From Membranipora membranacea (Eukaryota; Bryozoa; Gymnolaemata; Cheilostomatida; Membraniporidae): a DNA stretch of 60,000 nucleotides. The position numbers were made by a program, and so were the translations under genes. Below are positions 24,460 to 35,277 of this stretch, piece by piece (position 1 is the first letter of the stretch; each line of letters starts with the position of its first letter). Location: assembly GCA_914767715.1 (NCBI GenBank), contig OU612075.1, positions 12,526,001 to 12,586,000 on the forward strand. The letters run 5' to 3'. The notes under the pieces are model-generated. The model did no database searches, was not told where the DNA came from, and was given only the letters and a program-made list of their open reading frames with translations.

Positions 24460-24771
24460 AATATCTATACATGAGATGATGAGATATTATCAAGGAATGA
24501 TATGATGCGGTTTCGAATCTCGATGGTTCATAGCATCAAAATATTTGTAGAAGTCTAAATGAAAGTGATAATTAAAATGATCCATGGTTCATCAGATTAA
24601 AAATGGATGGCATAGCAATAGCTCTAATAACTATCAATTAAAAAAGTCAAGTTTAAGACAGGAGTGCAAATGCAATTGAATGAATTGGTTATCCCGATCT
24701 CTATAATGTGACTTAATCCATTCAAATGTCTCAGAAAAGTCATCAAACACCTAATTATCATTTTTAATTTT

Positions 24772-25902
24772 ATGTTCCAGTCACCAGTCACAGTACGCAT
24801 GAGGATGAAGCTTTCTCGACTGCTCACACTGCAACATAGGAGAGGCCTACCTCAATTAGGATATAGAGAATTTGGCAGCAACCAACCTGCTACTCCTCCT
24901 CCTCAGCAATGGGATAGCGCGATATCTGCTGCAGAAAAGGTCGTAGGGTACCCAACTAGTTTTATGAACTTGCGATTCTGGCTCAGTGATGAAATGTCTA
25001 ACGTTGCTGTTAATATGCGGAAACTGATAGGTACTAAACATCCGTTAATGAAAACGGCGAAAGGTTTACTGTTTGATAATAAGGAGAACATGCAGACCAG
25101 AGGTCTTGTGGTGCTCCTCATGTCTAAGGCCGGAGGCTACCCTGAGAAGCCAGCTGAGTTTCTTCATCATGAACTAGATAATGAATACAAACCGCTCTCT
25201 GGCCATGATCTGACATCGGAAAACAGCAACGGCATCCTATCAACACAAAGATCTCTGGCTGAAATCACAGAGATGATCAATACCTCGTTCATACTTCACA
25301 AAGGTATCATGGATATAGATTTGAGTGACAAAAAGAAACCATTTGATACAGACACTGATGATTTGTTGTATGGCAATAAAATGGCCCTTCTAAGTGGTGA
25401 CTATCTCCTGGCCAAGGCTTCAGTCGGCCTCTCAGCTCTTGGAAACACATATGTAGTAGAGATCATGGCCAGTGCTATTGCCGATCTGATGGAGTCTAGA
25501 TTCTTCTTACATGACCTTCAGACCGCTAACGCCAACCTTCAGCTTGACATTGGACAGTGGCAAGAGCTGTGTTACAAAAACGGTGGCTGTCTTTATGCCA
25601 AATCGTGTCAGTCAGCACTCATGCTCAGCGAACATTCCAAAAGTGTGGCCAATCAGGCTTTTCGTTTCGGTAAACATTTTGGTGTTTTACGTCAACTGAA
25701 AGCTGATTTGGATGATGCAAGGTTTTCTTTGGAGCATCCGACAGAGTCAATATGTACTATTTTATCGGCCAATCAAATCAATAGCTTCAAGTCAGAACAT
25801 GTAGAATCAGCTGTCAACTGCCTGAACACTTTCCAAAACAAGGAAGCTTCTAACGCTCTAGAAAACATAGTATATGCCCTCTCGGAGAATATCGTCACAT
25901 AG
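24772..25902 (+). CDS. PDSS2: PDSS2, all-trans-decaprenyl-diphosphate synthase subunit 2
   Basis: Up to 376 residues in one frame. PDSS2 pairs with PDSS1 in mitochondria to make the polyprenyl tail of ubiquinone; PDSS2 itself lacks the aspartate-rich catalytic motifs. Diagnostic stretches, as I recall the vertebrate protein, are VVGYPTSFMNLRFWLSDE, MRKLIGTKHPLMKTAKGL, RGLVVLLMSKA, QRSLAEITEMINTSFILHKG, GNKMALLSGDYLLAKA, LYAKSCQSALML and the C-terminal ALENIVYAL. No DDxxD occurs where prenyl synthases carry it, as expected. The N-terminus is basic and leucine-rich (KLSRLLTLQHRRGL), fitting a mitochondrial targeting peptide. The in-frame ATGs at 24772, 24799 and 24805 are all possible starts; TTTTATGTTCCAG|TC just after the first could be a splice acceptor from a 5' UTR exon, which would favour the later ATGs. 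The frame lacks about 40 residues before ALENIV relative to vertebrate PDSS2. It lies 550 bp upstream of the TTL-like gene on the same strand. Confidence 0.9.
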   Translation: MFQSPVTVRMRMKLSRLLTLQHRRGLPQLGYREFGSNQPATPPPQQWDSAISAAEKVVGYPTSFMNLRFWLSDEMSNVAVNMRKLIGTKHPLMKTAKGLLFDNKENMQTRGLVVLLMSKAGGYPEKPAEFLHHELDNEYKPLSGHDLTSENSNGILSTQRSLAEITEMINTSFILHKGIMDIDLSDKKKPFDTDTDDLLYGNKMALLSGDYLLAKASVGLSALGNTYVVEIMASAIADLMESRFFLHDLQTANANLQLDIGQWQELCYKNGGCLYAKSCQSALMLSEHSKSVANQAFRFGKHFGVLRQLKADLDDARFSLEHPTESICTILSANQINSFKSEHVESAVNCLNTFQNKEASNALENIVYALSENIVT

Positions 25903-26453
25903 ACAGCTACACAAAATTTAGGACGTGTTGTTGTGTGCCTTCCAATAATCTTTTCTGGTTTTCTCTCCTTGCAGTGCTCAAAAATTGTATCAGTATATAC
26001 CAAAACTCAGTACTGTAATGTTTTATTAGTGAAGTTTTCCCCTCCTGCCAATAGCGCTTCTGAGTCCAATATCATATTACATGTAATATAATTTTCAATC
26101 ATCAAAATAATTGGCAGTTGTGTTCTTGTGATAAAATTTGGCAAACTATGTGATGCCTTGACCCCTAGTAGATTATTATTTTCCGCTATCCTTAACTCTT
26201 AGATTCCTATCAGCTATCCAGGTTAATTTGATCCAATGATTGGATGAACAATGAGTAGCCATGTAGGTATTTTCAAGCATGGCGGAACTAATGGCCACTC
26301 TAAACATGGTCGTTATTTATATAATTATAATGCTATCCTATGCAACTTGTTTACTTATTTTGGGTCTTCACTCGACTTATTGTTGATGTGGGAATCTAGT
26401 GACAGTCAAGTTGTAGATCATCGTTGTTGTTGTCGTTTTACTCTGAGGATATT

Positions 26454-29400
26454 ATGAAGGTCCAGGTAAGTGCATGAGTAAGAGTATTTTATCACAATTG
26501 ATTTGCTTTCTAGCTATGCATCAAAAGTTGATATTTCGAAAAAGTCAATATGCATTTGTTTTGTAATAAGACAGGGGAAAATTATGCTATCGTATTGTCT
26601 TGTCTTATGAGGTGTTCTGAGAAACATGTTTGAATAACTCAGTCCGAATACAGGCTATCCTATCGAGTTACTGTGAAAGTTTTTGTTATACCTGTCGATC
26701 AAGAAATATGATGACATTTTCTTATTAATCTATTGCAGTGGAAAAAGCCCGGTATAAAGCAATGTCGTCTGATGGTCAGACGCTCCTCAGGGCTTGTGAC
26801 TGCGGCTGCTGTCAGCGCCATGACTGTCGGACTACTATTCTTCATACATCATGAGAAGCATTCACACGAGAAACCTCCTACAGAAATCAAGAGACTACGA
26901 TTTGAAGAGCCATTACCAACAGACAACAGCTTTTTTGTAAAGATAAATAGAAGGAAGGGGATGCCTGGTGTCAATGTAAGGAGTGGTAATGATGGAGATA
27001 CTCTGTCCATCATCAAAGAAGAGAATATTGCGGCGACAAATCATCTCACCATAAAGAAACAAGCTTGGATATTCACCAAAAAAGAGGTGAGAGTTCTTTT
27101 CATATATTTACCGGTTCGATGATATTGCCTCCTAATTTATGTTATCCGGCTGTGGCTGACATTTCATTATTGCCAAATTCTGTTAGAGCTCCTCAGTCAC
27201 TGTTCTGATAGGCAGTGTAGAACTGTAGAATTTTTATGACCGGTATCAACTTCTCAACATGCAATAATTGGCTTCCTAGTAATGATCAAGAGGTAGCATT
27301 CCGCATGATAATAAATTTGATCGATTAGACCGCCCCTACAGTATGTTTCCCCTATCCCACCTACTGCTGAGGAAAGTCTTATTAAGTTTGATCTGGGCTG
27401 CATAGTTTTACTTTTTCTACATATTTTACCCTACAAGGCTCTTGGGCAACAAGCAGCCTCACTGTGCTTCACTGCATGACTAACCCACAAATCTTTTCAC
27501 TTCGCCCAGTGAGCATTGTTTTATATTTACAGTATGACTATGATAAGTTTGAGCACGTAGAGAATGTCCTAAAGGCTCTTGGTTACACCTGTGATGGGGG
27601 TCCGGACACCGACTGGGACTTTATGTGGGCTCAAGGTTATCCATGGAAGTATGATGATTTGCTTGATACAATGCTGTCCCTGAAACCTCATCAGAAGGTA
27701 GGGTACTATTACACAGTTATTGGTAGTGGTAGTGTTTCATTACACTCTAAATTTCAAGAAATAAGCGTGTGACTACTGGGCTTAGAGCAAAATGTCATAG
27801 TATGCAAAAAAAATTCAAAGTGTGTTGTAGGCAGCCCAATACGATGAAGATTGTTATTAGGCGTTTTGAACTTTTTTTAGCTCATAGCTATGATAAAACA
27901 GTGCACAGGTTGTGTTCGCTTTGATAGCCTCAAAAAAAACTTTTTTATAACATGAGGCTGCAAAATGCATATCAACCCCTGCAGACTTCCAACCAGAATA
28001 AAAATGAAAAGCATCAGTTTTCTTCGCTTTACTGATGATCGCTTTCAAAAAACATCTTTCTCTTGTTGACTTTTCAGGTGAGCAAATTACCCGGGACTTC
28101 TTATGTGACGAGCAAAGTAAGCTTAGCTACAAGCGGATTGAAAAATGTGCCTAAAGCCTTTGAACTTCCAGAAGGCATAACAGAACTGAAACAATATGTA
28201 AGTATTGCAGTTAGGTAGACCGAGATCAAATTAAATCCAATTGCCTGCATTGCAGTTCCATTGCGCTGGTCACGTCGCAGGCATGACCAGCGGGACCAGC
28301 GTGACCAGGGTGACCAGCGTAACCAGCGGGACCAGCGCGACCAGCGGGACCAGAGTGACCAGTGGAGAGGGTGCATCTCCTAATACAGGCAAATGGACTT
28401 AACTTAGTCTCGGTAGACCCTATATATCCATAAGCTGCGATTAAATAACTGAATCATTCAAATTTAAATGTCACAACGATGCTATTATCCCATATCAAGT
28501 TCATCTTGACCTATCCACTATTTTAAATTCCTACAATGTTAAGATAATGGAGTGTTAGGGCCAAATTAGGCTCACATTAAGGAGTAGACACTTGGTTGTA
28601 TTGTGTTGTGGTACCACTCAGCAATTACATATTAAGAATGGTTTAATAACGTAGTAAATACAAACATACAGACCTAACTGCCAACTCCAGCAAAGAATGG
28701 TTTTGATGTGAACTGAGTGATGAGAGCTGGTTGATTTTAGCGATAATGGTCTGATTCATTCAATGTGAAATCAAATTATTTCTTCCGTTCTCAATGGTTA
28801 TACCCGCTCTGAGCTGAGGGACTTTTTCTGGTACATATTACATAGCGCAGTACAAGCCATGTACCAATAATGCCTCAATCCTCATATATTCTAAAACATT
28901 ATTTTACTTATCTCACCTATTCAATAATTGTGACAAGAAAGTCACCTAAACTTCATAAATCTTGCAAGCTTTTATTTCTTTTCCCATCTTTCAAGGCAAA
29001 GAAATATCCAAGGAAACTCTGGATGCAGAAAAATAGCAAGCATCGAGGAATAAGAATAGTTCCAATTTCTCGTAAGTCCCGCAGTGTCTCAAGGTTACAT
29101 CTCTGTGATGGTTATTACCATCATCAGGCGTGTCAAAGGACGAATATGATAATTATGTAATTTACCAATTCTCGGCCCCCTTTGAGTGTCATTTTAATTT
29201 GACACCTACAAGATATGGCCATCATAGTATAACTGAAAAAATCATGCAACTTCAAACTACACATGGCCATATTGATGAAAATATACACAGTAATGCATTG
29301 TATGAATTCAGAATAGCTCCTGCTCCAGGGTGATGTTGATATGGTCCAAATCCTATCTAGCCTTTCATTTTGATCAAGCAAAGTCTATATACATGTATGT

Positions 29401-32400
29401 TTTAACACTCAATTTCAGATATGGACTTAACTAAAGACACTACATTTGTACAGGAATTTATAGGCAGACCTTTACTCATTGATAAGAGAAAGTTTGACAT
29501 TGCCATCTTCACTGTCATCACATCAGTAGAACCACTCCGGATTTATACTGTGGATCATATACTTAATATCAGGTGAGGGTAAGCGTGGTGAATATGCTCA
29601 CACTGACATTGAGATAAAACTATTATCATGTGTATGTCTGATCTTTAGAGCCGATTTAATATCAGTACCTAACATGTACCAACCCCTTATTAGTAAAACT
29701 GAACACGGGTCGTCAAACCATTCCTTGTTATGGTACTCCTACTCTCTCAATCAGACATATACATGCAATAGTATATCCGGTGAGAGTCTCTGCGGTGGAT
29801 GTGCCAGCCTGGGTGGCTGGTCGTTCAATCATTAAAAGACAAAATCTGCTCACTCAGTGAGTGAGCAAGAGCTGCTAGGGGTTTGTCACCGCATTGCTCA
29901 CTAATTGAGGGACATATATACATTCTGAGTAAACATTTTTGAAAACGAATTGACGAACTGAAAGACCAAATTAGCCATAATTTTGAGCAATGAGATAGCA
30001 ATAATATGGTTAGAACATCACCGCCCAGTCTTATTGAAAGCCCCCCCCCCTCCTGTCTTATTAAACATTTGGCTGCATTCTTGAATCTGACTCGCATGTG
30101 TAACTCTGATAAATGAATGGTGGACCTTTTAATAAGGCCGTTGTGGGTTTTCTCATCTTGGTTCGCATATTTGGTGTGAACATCCTCATTTGATGAGATG
30201 TGGCCAGACGGAGTCAGAGTCAATGAATAGGAAGACTAGAAGAAATCATAGATATGCACTGATAATAATGTAATGGCAAGAGATGCTCAATACTATGTGT
30301 AAGCTAACAAGAGGTGCTGGGTATGGTTCCCGCCTTTGTTTTGAGGGCTGTTCCTTAAATTCCTCCCTTTAATTGAATACATCTATCCCTTAACTCTCCG
30401 CTTTAGATGAAGACACTGTGATTCACTTTTATTTCCTTTCAGCTATTATGTCAAAACTATTTCCGACATTCATCATATCTTCGTTGTGTCTCATTATCTG
30501 CATAATCATGCTGTAGATTTTGTTCAAAAGACTACTATCCGTTCGATGAGGAAGATGTGGATAAATATGTAGTAAAGGAAGACTTTATTAAATACTGGGA
30601 GATTCCATCCCTGAAGAAGTACTCCGATCTCGGTTACTCAGGGAAGGAGTCGCTCCGACAACATCTGACCGGCGAAGGGGTCAAGGTCGATCAGATATAC
30701 GCTGAGATGGAGGAGACAATCCGGCAGGCTTATCTCAGCTTCTTGCCAAAATTCCAGAAAAAAATGGAGACATATAACAACAAGTGAGTACAAAGCAGTA
30801 CGTGGAAGTCCCAGGTGCAAAATTCTGACAAGAAAGAGAACAATAATGTATGAATTATCAGCGGAGCACGGTCAATGTGGTGCAGTGGTAAATTCGTCAC
30901 TTTTCTACTGTTAAGTGCTACGATTTTTCCAGACTACTACTATATATACATCTCAAGTACAACAAGTTAGGAATGTAAAATGGACTGTAATTATACTTTA
31001 AAAATGTGCCTAGCAAGATTTAACAGGTGTTTTAATTGGTACCCGATGTGCACACCAGATAAAGATAAATGTGATAATGCGCCTGAGATCAGTCAATTTA
31101 AGCGTATGACTTTTTCACATAAATATCTTTGGCTGCAACGCTCAAGTTGCACGTTCAATTGCGTTAAGTAATATATGTCTACGCCTCATGTTGCAGGAAT
31201 TTCTTTGAGATGGTGCGATTCGATTTTGTCTTGGATGAGAACTTAAATGTATATGTGATGGAGGTATGTTGTATCGGAAATTGCATAAGAATTCAAATCT
31301 AGTTTACCCTTGTCGGTCCCAACTGAGTAAGAAAAAGTATCCCATAATGCATATTTCTTGTATTAACAGGGATAGTAATTCACTGACACTGAAAAATTGA
31401 GTCACTTTATCTTGGAATTGCTTTACAGTGTGGGATTGTTGTTGAGTACAACATATAGATAGGCTCTGATGAAAGGCCATATGCGTAGATATAGCTTGAT
31501 AGGTTGGAACTGCTTAAAATATGCACAAATGATCCATTTTTTAGACTTTCCTTCAAATAAGACGGACAGATTTTCAAGAAAATGATAGCTAGAGTTTTGT
31601 TTTGCTAATTGGTGACTTATTTAGATGTGCCTGATGTGGATTTATAGCTGTTTGGTTGATTTAAATCTGACGTCTTATTGTATTTTAGGCTAATATGTCT
31701 CCTAATTTAGCTTCAAACAAGGTAAAGGAGAACCGCGCCATGTATGAGCAGGTCCTATACAACATGTTCCATCTGGTCGGACTAGATAGAAATAATGTGA
31801 CCGCTCCACTGGGGGAGTTCTCTGTACATAGTGAAGATCTCAGTGTATATCCAAATGTCTGTCTGAAAAACTGTAACTCAGCAAGAAGGTAAGGGCATAA
31901 TAACTTCCTTCCGACAGTCATGACAAAGCAATAATGTTGTATGACTATTGCTGTCTTCTCATCAGTGATACATGCTTGTAGATGACTAATAAATAGAAAC
32001 AATTGGCGCAATTGGTTCAATTAATCAAAGTTGTCCTATCCTCGATAAAAGAGGGGGCAACTCCAATAGCTTCCAATAAATCACAATTTTTACAAAATAA
32101 ATTATTAATTATTGAATCCCCAATTTATTTATTACCCTGACATTCAATTCTTTCCGGTCAAATAGTTTCAAATTTTGTACCCCTGCTCATGGTGCTGTTC
32201 ACATTAACAATTTCATTCATTTTGAGGTGTCTTATCCTGCGAGAAAGTTTATCTCCATTGTAGTTGCAGTGAAGATATATGCAAGCTCTGCCAGTCTTGT
32301 CTGTCAAGAGAAACTAAAGAAATACTATCTCAAGCTTTCGAAGAGCACACAAACCGCAGAAATATGAAAAGGATAATGCCTCCTCCACTGGTGAGTACTA

Positions 32401-32919
32401 TTCACTGTATTAAGACTCTAGTATGGTTACTGGGTCGTGGCAGATGTTTTGTAGGTCCATGGTAATGGACGCATCATTTTAGGGAGAACTAAGTAGTGAC
32501 AACAAGCTAGATCGAAGCCGACCTCAAAATTCACAAGGAACCTGGTGATTTTGGTGTGCCTTATCAAAGATATAATGAACAATGGACCATTATAATTGAT
32601 GTCTATAACAAAGATTAAAGTCAAAGTTGGATGCCAAGCATTTTAGAATCTAATTATTGATTTGAAACTCCATTTTGTTCACCATCTGCGAGTAAGAAAA
32701 TCTTCCACTATGTAGACAAATAATATAAACAGCCCGAATGACACAATAAATCAGCGCTTTTGATGTTCATATTGTAACACCGTATCATTTTTCTTTTACT
32801 TCTAGAATCAAGAAAGTGCTGAGAAAAGACCAGATCATTGGAGTATGCTACCCGATGCCGATAAGACACAGCATCTATGGTTTGTTGGAAAGTGTCTGCT
32901 AGACAAAACTTGGTGCTGA
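26454..32919 (+). CDS. TTL-family (ttll-15-like) ATP-grasp protein with N-terminal membrane anchor
   Basis: Eleven coding exons: 26454-26465, 26739-27086, 27533-27697, 28078-28197, 28996-29071, 29419-29572, 30517-30783, 31197-31263, 31689-31888, 32264-32390 and 32806-32919. Phases match at every junction, giving 549 residues. Exon 1 is only ATG AAG GTC CAG followed by GTAAGT. Residues 22-40 are a hydrophobic anchor (GLVTAAAVSAMTVGLLFFI) preceded by six Lys/Arg. TTL core marks: LATSGLKNVPKAFELP, RKLWMQKNSKHRGIR (about 221-235), VQEFIGRPLLIDKRKFD, EPLRIYTVDHI, and the ATP-grasp metal site RFDFVLDENLNVYVMEANMS (about 388-407; E403 and N405 expected to bind Mg-ATP). A Cys-rich patch (about 463-486) follows. 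The exon-10 acceptor could also be at 32270. TTL-like enzymes ligate amino acids, usually Glu, Gly or Tyr, onto tubulin tails; the substrate here is unproven. The length and anchor resemble the ttll-15 type of invertebrates, a subfamily call made from memory. Confidence 0.85.
28235..28400. repeat. 9-bp minisatellite in a palindromic element (TTL-like intron 4)
   Basis: Nine units of the type GACCAGCGG occupy 28285-28365 without gaps. The left flank CGCTGGTCACGTCGCAGGCATGACCAGCG is an imperfect palindrome like the one at 17134. Outer flanks AATCCAATTGCCTGCATT and ACAGGCAAATGGACTTAA are near-complements, so the array seems to have expanded from the centre of a short foldback element. Confidence 0.7.
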
Positions 32920-33176
32920 GACTGACGATGTTCAGTTAGACGTGTCAGGGTATACCTCAGTACATGTAAACAAAAGAACGGGTCGAAAATATTTTGTATT
33001 ATTTTATTATTGCAACATAATATCATTATTTTAGTGTAAAGTTTAAAGCAAAATAGCCATCAATTAATAGAAAATATTTTTTAACAAACCATGTTAGATT
33101 GATTTTGCATGAAAGTGGTTTCTGGTAGCTAAGATTCACATTTAATATTCCAAACTTTTATTGCTGTAATTATGAT

Positions 33177-33182
33177 AATAAA
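33177..33182 (+). terminator. Poly(A) signal of the TTL-like gene
   Basis: AATAAA lies about 260 bp after the stop codon in GATAATAAATTAC. It fits a short 3' UTR, and no other AATAAA was noticed nearer the stop. Confidence 0.5.
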
Positions 33183-33996
33183 TTACATCAATTATCCTTT
33201 GTTTGTCTTCCATTTCACCGCCCTACATCTATGAGCTATAATTGATGCAAAGAGATGTTTTCTCTTGTCTAGCTAACCACCTTGACATCTTGACATGTTT
33301 GGTAGCTTAGTCAGGTATTAGTTTCAGGTCAACAAAAAACTGAGATACGCCCTCAGGTTTATTCTTGTGACTGTCTGTTACAGTTAGAACCATATTGCCT
33401 GCATTTGATGATTCTTCAAATTCATATTTTGTTCACCCTTGTCACAGAAGAAAAGCCAATATTACTTGTGTGAAGGTATGTTAGAAGCTGTTGGCTTATT
33501 ATCTAAGTGTGTAAGGGAAATAACCAGATTTTAAAATTCAGTCCCATAGTCTCAGCAATTAGAATGATCAGATATCAGCGCAAAAACCAAGAAATATCTG
33601 TCCAGACAGCAAATTACCTCAATAAACTCACCTCAGCTGTAAATAAGAAGTTGTGCTCTCATTTCTTAGTAGTTTTATAATTATAAATTTGGAGTTGCTG
33701 TCTCAGACAATGTAAATTCAGTGCGATTTGTTAGGACGCTTCTTGTGGCCGAAAAAGTAGCTGTGCCTAACTTCTTACACAAACACATGTGAGTGGAATA
33801 ACATTTAGAGAGAAAAAACTAGTAGTACTAGCTAGTGAGTGAGAGTAAATCTTACCATCAATTCGCCAAAATAAGGTACCATTTCTATCTTGAATAGACC
33901 TATGTCTTGTCCATATGACAACTATTTAACATAAAAGCTTGTATTTGACAGGCTGTTGGACTTGCTCAGCCACATTATCTACTTGCTCTTGAGTGA

Positions 33997-34056
33997 TCAA
34001 TCATCCAGTCAATTATCCAGCCAATTATCCAGTCAATCATCCAGTCAATCATCCAG
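33997..34056 (+). repeat. 12-bp minisatellite, five units
   Basis: Five head-to-tail units of TCAATCATCCAG, two of them with the variant AATTATCCAG, followed by a partial unit. Very regular and probably variable in copy number between individuals. Confidence 0.85.
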
Positions 34057-34540
34057 TCATTGTTATTATTCTGAATCCAATCCATTTCCATGAATGATCC
34101 AACAACCAGTCTGTTGCATTAGACTAGGCCTCAGGCTAGCTAGCTAGTAGTCTTCTTAATAGTAGTGAAAGGTCAGCCATCATGTCAGAATCATCACGTG
34201 CTTAATTGTTATTTATGTGAATTAAGGCAACCTGCTTGCATGCCCTAGGCCTCTCTATGTCAGGTGACCAATTCCACAGACACACGACACAGCTTCAGAG
34301 TTAGTACTCACAACCAAGCCACATGATCATGTTGCGGTCCACCCTCCAGTGTTGAGCTGTGAGAAGCAACTTGTTCAAGATATGTGTTTTAGCTTAAAGC
34401 TAACATAGTAGCCTTGGTTTAAAGTATTCTGTTCAAGACTGCCTCAGAACAAGTGATATAAGTCTTCACGGACCAGTCATCACTGCATGCATGGTCAAGG
34501 TGTCATTTGAGATCTGATGTATAAATAAATTGCAATGCGT

Positions 34541-34690
34541 ACTGCAGTGCTCTGCATACATCTGGCCCTTGCGAACGGAAGCACTGTGGTGTGATATGCT
34601 AGTTACATATTTTCACAAAGTCTGATGGCAGACTTTGTGAATATATCAAAGCGCTGCCGTTTGCAAAAGCCAGATACAGAGCTCTGCAGT
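34541..34690. mobile_element. 150-bp hairpin element (MITE-like)
   Basis: Outer arms ACTGCAGTGCTCTGCATACATCT... and ...AGATACAGAGCTCTGCAGT are near-complementary. The centre is a perfect 12-bp-arm hairpin, TTCACAAAGTCT with six spacer bases and its complement. It has no coding content. It lies 0.55 kb upstream of the first recognised UTP18 exon. Confidence 0.6.
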
Positions 34691-35277
34691 CATGAGCACA
34701 GCAGGATGAATTGTATACTGCTAGTAGTCTATCGAAGGCAGTGCTGCTATGGTTATGTTCACCAAATCGTCGATAATGATGGTTGCTCCAGTGCCTACTG
34801 ATGTTGCATACCAGTTTGATTTCAAGGGTCTAGCAATGATAGTAACTTAAAACTTAGGTCTATTGAACAAGAATCGATAATTGTGCCAAATGTTGATCTA
34901 GATCAGTTTCTGTACCATGAGGTGTGCCTCTAGTTGATGAGAATTCTATACCTCTTGAAGGATTTTAGTTATACCCAAAGGCCAATAACGAGTCTTGTTA
35001 TACAATTAGGCCTATTCTCCTTGCTGGTTGATGACCAGGGACACCGTCATATTAGTCTGTTCTTCACATCAAACCATTACTATGTGATGGCTGGCCATTT
35101 ACATTAAACAAATGTAGCGGAAATGCCATGACTTGTGTTCTATTTATTGTGTTAACTTTGAGCAAGGTGTCTCTAACTCTTTGAGTGAATATTTGGAAAT
35201 GAACGTTTTTTGTCATTATGTATATGATTCGTTCTAGGCTTTGGCAGCGCTACCAATTGTCAAAAAGATCTTCAGAT

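Larger units (their letters stand above)
33200..35230. other. Intergenic between the TTL-like gene and UTP18
   Basis: No exon is recognised. It contains a 12-bp minisatellite (33997-34056) and a hairpin element (34541-34690). The UTP18 promoter and any 5' untranslated exon should lie here or just before 35239; no TATA box is convincing. Confidence 0.4.

Noticed and set aside
28285-28365. Regular short repeats considered as a CRISPR array
   Set aside because: Nine-bp units lie head to tail without spacers, in a eukaryotic intron. It is a minisatellite.
29825-30223. 132-codon minus-strand frame in the sixth intron of the TTL-like gene
   Set aside because: No domain, no splice partners, partly made from a poly-C run, and antisense to a well-supported intron. 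Possibly an old repeat, but not supported as a gene.
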